Shown here piece after piece: positions 50,730 through 51,217 of a DNA stretch of 51,217 nt. Both the position numbers and the translations under genes were made by a program. The first letter of the stretch is position 1. Each line of letters opens with the position of its first letter. The notes below the pieces were generated by a model, which worked only from the letters and a program-made list of their open reading frames with translations, ran no database searches and was not told where the DNA came from. This DNA comes from Hyphomicrobiales bacterium (GTDB lineage: Bacteria > Pseudomonadota > Alphaproteobacteria > Rhizobiales > Rhizobiaceae): positions 1 through 51,217 of the forward strand of contig UCKU01000033.1 in NCBI GenBank assembly GCA_900473185.1, read 5' to 3'.

Positions 50730-51217
50730 TCACATCATGCCGCCCATGTCAGGCATGCCGCCTGCTGCGGAATCCTTCTTGGGTATATCGGCGATCATGG
50801 CTTCCGTGGTCACGAGAAGCCCGGCAACCGAAGCCGCATTCTGCAGCGCCGTACGAACGACCTTGACCGGATCGACGATGCCCATGGCGATCATGTCGCC
50901 ATATTCGGACGTCTGGGCGTTGTAGCCGTAGTTGTCTGTATTGCTCTTGAGAATGTTGCCGACGACGATCGAGCCTTCATCACCGGCATTTTCGGCGATC
51001 TGGCGGACCAGCGACTGGAGCGCCTTGCGGATGATGTTGACGCCGGCATTCTGGTCGTCGTTCTCACCCTTGACGTCAAGAACGATAGAGCAGCGCAGCA
51101 GGGCCGTGCCACCGCCAGGAACGATACCCTCTTCGACAGCAGCGCGCGTCGCATTGAGAGCGTCGTCGATGCGGTCCTTCTTTTCCTTCACTTCGATTTC
51201 CGTCGAGCCGCCGACGC
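50730..51217 (-). CDS. groL: GroEL chaperonin, C-terminal part (5' end outside window)
   Basis: The frame runs open to the window end (VGGSTEIEVKEKKDRIDDAL...). ATRAAVEEGIVPGGGTALL, then DEGSIVVGNIL and the equatorial-domain Asp in DPVKVVRTALQNAASVAGL are GroEL signatures. The tail ends GGMPDMGGMM, the Gly-Met-rich end of the cavity floor. The missing part lies on the far side of the window edge. Rhizobia often have several groEL copies; which this is cannot be told from the fragment. Confidence 0.97.
   Translation of the reverse strand, partial: VGGSTEIEVKEKKDRIDDALNATRAAVEEGIVPGGGTALLRCSIVLDVKGENDDQNAGVNIIRKALQSLVRQIAENAGDEGSIVVGNILKSNTDNYGYNAQTSEYGDMIAMGIVDPVKVVRTALQNAASVAGLLVTTEAMIADIPKKDSAAGGMPDMGGMM

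Overview
The window is high-GC alphaproteobacterial DNA, most probably from a Rhizobium or close relative. The evidence is the RIME-type palindromic repeats seen in rhizobia, a GTTC-N7-GTTC SOS box of the alphaproteobacterial type, a cluster of small lipoproteins and basic proteins, and an ars operon that contains an aquaglyceroporin (aqpS). It looks chromosomal and accessory-rich. No rRNA, tRNA, CRISPR array or complete insertion sequence was recognised.

Layout. 1-4.3 kb: phage- or plasmid-type remnants, namely a DnaG-like primase/P4-type helicase cut by the window start, a small unknown gene and a GH108 muramidase with a C-terminal membrane anchor. 4.4-10.6 kb: an island of small genes with two interleaved paralogue pairs (two lipoproteins, two 92-94 aa proteins), a cold-shock protein, an exported protein made of two tandem repeats, a 64-aa gene under a well-formed LexA-type promoter, and a 25-aa membrane microprotein. 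10.8-16.3 kb: dusA, a DUF992 protein, a DHA2 efflux pump divergent from a LysR regulator, and a short-chain dehydrogenase. 16.3-22.8 kb: a predicted cross-envelope signalling locus. A FecR-TPR-outer-membrane-barrel fusion is translationally coupled to a CHASE2 class III nucleotide cyclase, and a small membrane protein resembling the Pycsar effector family (DUF5706) is transcribed divergently from the pair.

22.9-27.2 kb: an FAA-family hydrolase, a gamma-carbonic-anhydrase-like protein, a DUF1223 protein, and a cytochrome b/Tat-exported molybdenum oxidoreductase/Met-Lys-rich protein cluster. 27.2-32.9 kb: a carbonic-anhydrase gene fragment, an SDR, a 507-aa unknown protein, and an SDR/TetR module flanked by one truncated and one intact copy of an NTF2-like gene, then a MarR gene. 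33-39.7 kb: an EmrB-type pump and a seven-gene arsenic operon (arsR, LMW-phosphatase arsC, arsN2, aqpS, glutaredoxin-type arsC, arsH, MFS) divergent from a DUF6428 gene. 39.9-51.2 kb: a PdxH-like oxidase, a TetR-controlled quinone oxidoreductase/MFS operon, an esterase, a second cyclase-TPR protein lacking the usual adenine-selecting lysine, a hexapeptide acetyltransferase, a GFA-family protein, a metallo-beta-lactamase-fold hydrolase, an arginase-family protein with an altered metal site, and the 3' end of groL.

How the genes work together. The ars genes form a complete route: arsenate uptake is followed by reduction by either of two unrelated reductases, arsenite export through AqpS or the MFS protein, and handling of organoarsenicals by ArsH and ArsN2, all under ArsR. 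The FecR-barrel/CHASE2-cyclase pair could sense a surface event and make a cyclic nucleotide that the neighbouring DUF5706 membrane protein reads. That last step is inference. Three local regulators (two TetR, one ArsR) have visible operator-like palindromes beside their own and their target promoters.
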